Source: Phycisphaera sp. (GTDB lineage: Bacteria > Planctomycetota > Phycisphaerae > Phycisphaerales > UBA1924). From it: DNA of 64,000 nt. The stretch's first letter is position 1, and each line of letters opens with the position of its first letter. The position numbers and the translations under genes were made by a program. The DNA lies in assembly GCA_025916675.1 (NCBI GenBank), contig CP098402.1:119205-183204 (forward strand), given 5' to 3'. The notes beneath the pieces were generated by a model. That model saw only the letters and a list, made by a program, of their open reading frames with translations, did no database searches and was not told the DNA's origin. Below, piece after piece: positions 61,220-64,000 of the stretch.

Positions 61220-61771
61220 ATGAAGCGCAAGGGTTCGACCACCAGCATCGTGATCGCGACGATCGCCGGCCTTTCCGTACTGGGTGTTGCGGGCTACCGC
61301 ATGATGTCGGGCGACTGCTCGACCTGCCCGATCAGCGGCACCGAGATGAACGCCCAGGCCGTTTCCACAGAGAGCACGGGTGACTCCTGCTGCGCCCTGA
61401 AGGCCGGCAGCGAGAGCACCGCCACCCTGGTCGCGACCGACGCGGCCGGCGAGTCGTGCGGCAGCGAGAGCGCCTGCGGCATGGAGACCGCCTGCACCGA
61501 CAAGGCCGCCGAGGTCGAGATGATCTCCACGACCACCGAGAGCTGCGAGAGCTCGTGCTCGGAGAAGACCTCCTGCTCGAGCGAGGCCGCCGAGGTCGAG
61601 ATGATCTCGACCACCACCGAAGCCGCCGAGTGCGGCTCGGCTTGCGCGGGCGACGCCTGCGGCGAGGATGCCGACGCCTGCGGCGAGGATGCCGACGCCT
61701 GCGGCGAGGATGCCGACGCCTGCTGCGGCAAGTGCGAGGCCGGTAAGGAACTGGCCAAGGCCCCCCAGTAA
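61220..61771 (+). CDS. Exported Cys-rich acidic repeat protein
   Basis: 183 residues. An N-terminal signal anchor (SIVIATIAGLSVLGVAGYRM) comes first. The rest has about 25 Cys in CC, CxxC and CxxxC settings (GDCSTCPISG, SCCALKAG, SCGSESACG), two copies of AAEVEMISTTTE, and three perfect DACGEDA heptads encoded by 21-bp DNA repeats (about 61651-61720). It could bind metals or form disulfide networks outside the membrane; no family recognised. Followed by a strong terminator. Confidence 0.68.
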   Translation: MKRKGSTTSIVIATIAGLSVLGVAGYRMMSGDCSTCPISGTEMNAQAVSTESTGDSCCALKAGSESTATLVATDAAGESCGSESACGMETACTDKAAEVEMISTTTESCESSCSEKTSCSSEAAEVEMISTTTEAAECGSACAGDACGEDADACGEDADACGEDADACCGKCEAGKELAKAPQ

Positions 61772-61800
61772 ACTCCGAACTTCCATGCCAAATTCTGAGC

Positions 61801-61834
61801 AACCGCGTGCCCAGCACGCGGTTGTTTGTTTTTG
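61801..61834 (+). terminator. Terminator of the Cys-rich protein gene
   Basis: AACCGCGTG-CCCAG-CACGCGGTT, a perfect 9-bp stem, then GTTTGTTTTTGG. It precedes the EVE-domain gene. Confidence 0.88.
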
Positions 61835-61847
61835 GCTATCCTGGTGC

Positions 61848-62273
61848 ATGGCGATGTGGCTGATCAAGACCGAGCCTGGCGATTACTCGTGGGACGACAT
61901 GGTGAAGGACAAACGCACCGCGTGGACGGGCGTGGCCAACAACGCTGCCCGCATGCACATGCGCGCCACGCGCAAGGGCGATGAGGCGTTCTTCTACCAC
62001 ACGGGCGACGACAAGGCCATCATGGGCGTGGTCAAGATCGTCACAAATCCCTACGAGGATCCGTCCGACCCGGGCCTCAACGGCAAAGGCGAGATGAAGG
62101 CGCCGCTGTTCGACGTGTCGGCCGGCAAGAAGGCCAAGACGCCCGTGACGCTCAAGGAGATCAAGGCCGACGATCGCTTCCAGGACTTCGAGCTCGTGCG
62201 ACAGGCGAGGCTCAGCGTGCTGCCGGTGCCGGCCAAGCTCGAGAAGATCATCCGGCAGATGGCGGGCCTGTAG
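61848..62273 (+). CDS. EVE-domain protein (THYN1-like)
   Basis: 141 residues, one EVE (PUA-like) domain. It begins AMWLIKTEPGDYSWDDMVKD and has WTGVANNAARMHMRATRKGD, EAFFYHTGDDKAIMGVVKI and the C-terminal LVRQARLSVLPVPAKL. In the family EVE domains read modified bases in nucleic acids and appear in some modification-dependent defence systems. The start could be 61848 or 61854 (MWLIKTEP). Its end overlaps the convergent ExbB-like gene by 26 bp. Confidence 0.9.
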   Translation: MAMWLIKTEPGDYSWDDMVKDKRTAWTGVANNAARMHMRATRKGDEAFFYHTGDDKAIMGVVKIVTNPYEDPSDPGLNGKGEMKAPLFDVSAGKKAKTPVTLKEIKADDRFQDFELVRQARLSVLPVPAKLEKIIRQMAGL

Positions 62274-62895
62274 GCTTCGTTTTGGCGGACCCTTCCATCG
62301 CCGACGCGGCTAGGAGTTCCAGCCGAGTCAGCGCCCGATCGGCCAGCCCCTTGAAGATCGCGTAGGGGAAGAGCGCCGCGACGGCGATCGCCAGGCCGAA
62401 GGCCGTGGTGTACAGCGCCTGAGCGATGCCGCCGGCCACCAGTCTCGGGTCGCTGTCGCCCGCCTCGCCGATGGCCGCGAAGCTCGTGATGATGCCCGTG
62501 ACCGTTCCCAAGATGCCCAGCATCGGGGCCGCGGTGATGATGATGCTCAGCGTCCCCTGGAACCGTTCGACGGCGTACCGCTGGGCCTCAATCGCCTCGC
62601 GGGACTGGGCCTCGCCGATGGGTTCGGTGACGTCCCCAGAGAGATCTCGCGCGAGCCGGGAGTACGGGTCTCGCCGCTCTGCTGTCGATTTGATGACGCC
62701 GGCGAATTCACCCTGCCGCAGCTTGGCCGCCAGCTTGGAGGTGCGCGTGCGGACCGCCGGCCCGGTAAGCCTGGCCCAGAACAGCGATCGCTCGAACACC
62801 ACCGTGAGCCCCAGCAGGCTGACCAGGGCCAGCGGCAGCATGACCCAGCCGCCGACGTCGAACCAATGCCTGATGGCGGTGAGAAGGGCTTCCAC
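62248..62895 (-). CDS. MotA/TolQ/ExbB-family proton channel protein
   Basis: 215 residues with three membrane helices: one near the N-terminus (WVMLPLALVSLLGLTVVFER) and two close together (LSIIITAAPMLGILGTVTGI, IAQALYTTAFGLAIAVAALF). TAAPMLGILGTVTGI and ALYTTAFGLAIAVAAL are the family signature. It would convert proton flow into force on a TonB/TolA-like partner. GTG at 62895 is chosen because upstream codons overlap the divergent ispA start; an ExbD/TolR gene is not beside it. Confidence 0.87.
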   Translation of the reverse strand: MEALLTAIRHWFDVGGWVMLPLALVSLLGLTVVFERSLFWARLTGPAVRTRTSKLAAKLRQGEFAGVIKSTAERRDPYSRLARDLSGDVTEPIGEAQSREAIEAQRYAVERFQGTLSIIITAAPMLGILGTVTGIITSFAAIGEAGDSDPRLVAGGIAQALYTTAFGLAIAVAALFPYAIFKGLADRALTRLELLAASAMEGSAKTKPTGPPSAG

Positions 62896-62941
62896 GCTGT
62901 CGCTCCGGTGCCGAAGGGGTCGGGATCGTACCGTATGCCCC

Positions 62942-63859
62942 ATGACCGGCCAGCCCGCGCCCCAACTCGATGCCCTGGAAGCCCGCATGCAGTCGCGCGT
63001 GGCTGAGTTGGCGTCGCTGGTGGATGGTGAGTTGAGCGAGGTCATCGACGCCGTCTGCCAATCGGCACCCATGCACGAGGCGGCCCGCTACGCCGTCCTG
63101 GTCGGTGGCAAGCGGTTGCGCCCGGCCCTTACCCTCATGTCCGCCAGGGCCTGCGGCGGAGACACCAAGGCCGCCCTGCCCGCCGCCGTTGCGGTCGAAC
63201 TCGTCCACGCCTTCAGCCTCGTCCACGACGACATGCCCTGCATGGACGACGACGATCTGCGGCGGGGCAAGCCCACCCTGCACGTGCACGCGGACGAGGC
63301 CACCGCCCTGCTCGCCGGCGATTCCATGCTCAACGCGGCCTATTGGACGTTGGCGCATCGCGTGAGCGACCCCGCCCTCTCGGGCGTGCTCATCGGCGAA
63401 TTGGCCGACGCCAGCGCCCGGATGATCGACGGCCAGACCCTCGACTCGCTGGGCGGGTTCGATCAGAGCGTGTCGGATGATGAGGAGCGGTTGCGGCTGA
63501 TCCACCGCTGGAAAACGGGCGCGTTGCTCCGGGCAGCCTGCCGGATGGGCGCGATCAGCACGAAGGCCAGCGAGGCCAACCTCGATGCCATCACCCGATA
63601 CGCCGAGGCGGTGGGGTTGATGTTCCAGGTGGTCGACGACCTGATCGATGTCGAGCAATCGACCGAACAGGCGGGCAAGCGCACGGGTAAGGATGCCGAG
63701 GCCGGCAAGCTGACTTTTCCCGGCGTGCTGGGGGTCGAGGCATCGCGAGCCGAAGTCGCCAAATTGCTGAACGAGTGCCTGTCGGTGATCGAGCCGATGG
63801 GCGAGGGTGGTGGAGATCTGGCCGATCTGGCACGTGTGCTGGCCAGCCGAACGCGATGA
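62942..63859 (+). CDS. ispA: Polyprenyl diphosphate synthase (farnesyl/geranylgeranyl type)
   Basis: A 305-residue head-to-tail prenyl diphosphate synthase that builds C15 or C20 chains for quinones, membranes or carotenoids. First Asp motif LVHDDMPCMDDDDLRRGKPT (about 92-111), Lys/Arg patch VGGKRLRPAL, second Asp motif VVDDLIDVEQSTEQAGKRTG and KDAEAGKLTFPGVLG near the C-terminus. The chain length depends on residues before the first motif (AFSLVHDD), which fit the short-chain class. ATG at 62942. Confidence 0.92.
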   Translation: MTGQPAPQLDALEARMQSRVAELASLVDGELSEVIDAVCQSAPMHEAARYAVLVGGKRLRPALTLMSARACGGDTKAALPAAVAVELVHAFSLVHDDMPCMDDDDLRRGKPTLHVHADEATALLAGDSMLNAAYWTLAHRVSDPALSGVLIGELADASARMIDGQTLDSLGGFDQSVSDDEERLRLIHRWKTGALLRAACRMGAISTKASEANLDAITRYAEAVGLMFQVVDDLIDVEQSTEQAGKRTGKDAEAGKLTFPGVLGVEASRAEVAKLLNECLSVIEPMGEGGGDLADLARVLASRTR

Positions 63860-63903
63860 GGCCGATGGGGTCGGGGTTCTCGGGCGGAGGGATCATCCTG
63901 ATA

Positions 63904-63923
63904 TTTTCAAGAATCATTGAAAA
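63904..63923. promoter_or_regulatory. Inverted repeat upstream of the window-edge gene
   Basis: TTTTCAA-N6-TTGAAAA in an A/T-rich patch, about 75 bp before the ATG at 63998. It could be an operator or the terminator stem of ispA. Confidence 0.4.
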
Positions 63924-63997
63924 CAATTGGGATTCCGCCTAAGAAATAGGGTTGGGGGCCGCCTTTTGTCGGCCGGCACGGGATTTGGAGGATTCGC

Positions 63998-64000
63998 ATG
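63998..64000 (+). CDS. Start codon of a gene running off the window
   Basis: ATG at the last three bases, with GGAGG 7 bases upstream and a GC-rich hairpin (GGCCGCC...GGCCGGC) before it. Nothing of the product can be seen. Confidence 0.5.

Noticed and set aside
1-64000. tRNA or rRNA genes
   Set aside because: No cloverleaf with a TTCGANNC arm or rRNA signature was recognised by reading; a covariance search would be needed to exclude them fully.

Overview
The window comes from a high-GC bacterium, most likely a planctomycete of the class Phycisphaerae. Three lines of evidence point there. Three secreted proteins end in the paired dockerin-like FDFLAFQN / AGC module typical of that group. Several membrane proteins carry planctomycete-style CxxC...CPECG zinc ribbons. 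The window also mixes flagellin, pseudopilin-like, beta-barrel and small lipoprotein genes in mostly single genes or short operons. No rRNA, tRNA or CRISPR was seen.

Layout. 0-5.4 kb: the end of a Gly/Asn/Thr-rich protein, guaA, a small lipoprotein, then an anti-sigma kinase / STAS / MlaE-type permease operon and a frameshifted zinc-ribbon gene. 5.4-13.8 kb: housekeeping genes (UbiA-type prenyltransferase, ribH-nusB-ftsY operon, flagellin, SpoIIE-type phosphatase, CysQ/IMPase-like phosphatase, mutL). 13.8-19.4 kb: a repeat-rich accessory locus holding a GHKL ATPase with a PD-(D/E)XK-like segment and a DNA methyltransferase, bracketed by a perfect 30-bp inverted repeat. 19.4-30.6 kb: a nitrilase-family amidase, DUF892 protein, TatD nuclease, transglutaminase-like protein, NAD(P)H-hydrate dehydratase, uvrB with a coupled 52-residue protein, a 21-bp repeat array, a GC-dockerin protein, and a catalase with a PerR-like box.

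30.7-45 kb: amidohydrolase, histone H1-like protein, M16-like protein, fused iron-type ABC permease, Ycf46-like AAA ATPase, reprolysin-like metalloprotease, a second UbiA enzyme and a CPBP protease. 45-64 kb: rplM-rpsI, a second GC-dockerin protein without enzyme motifs, pheA, a DUF900-type hydrolase, an entericidin-like peptide, an oligopeptide ABC ATPase, a beta-barrel, a cyclophilin, a pseudopilin, an ECF sigma / anti-sigma pair, two coiled-coil proteins, a Cys-rich protein, an EVE protein, an ExbB/TolQ-like channel and a polyprenyl diphosphate synthase. The last bases are the ribosome binding site and ATG of a further gene.

How genes relate. The RsbW-like kinase, STAS protein and SpoIIE phosphatase could form a partner-switching circuit, though the STAS protein may instead serve the adjacent MlaE permease. 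The ATPase-nuclease plus methyltransferase pair looks like a restriction-modification-type defence module and is the strongest candidate for an under-described system here. Two UbiA enzymes and the polyprenyl diphosphate synthase fit isoprenoid quinone or lipid synthesis.
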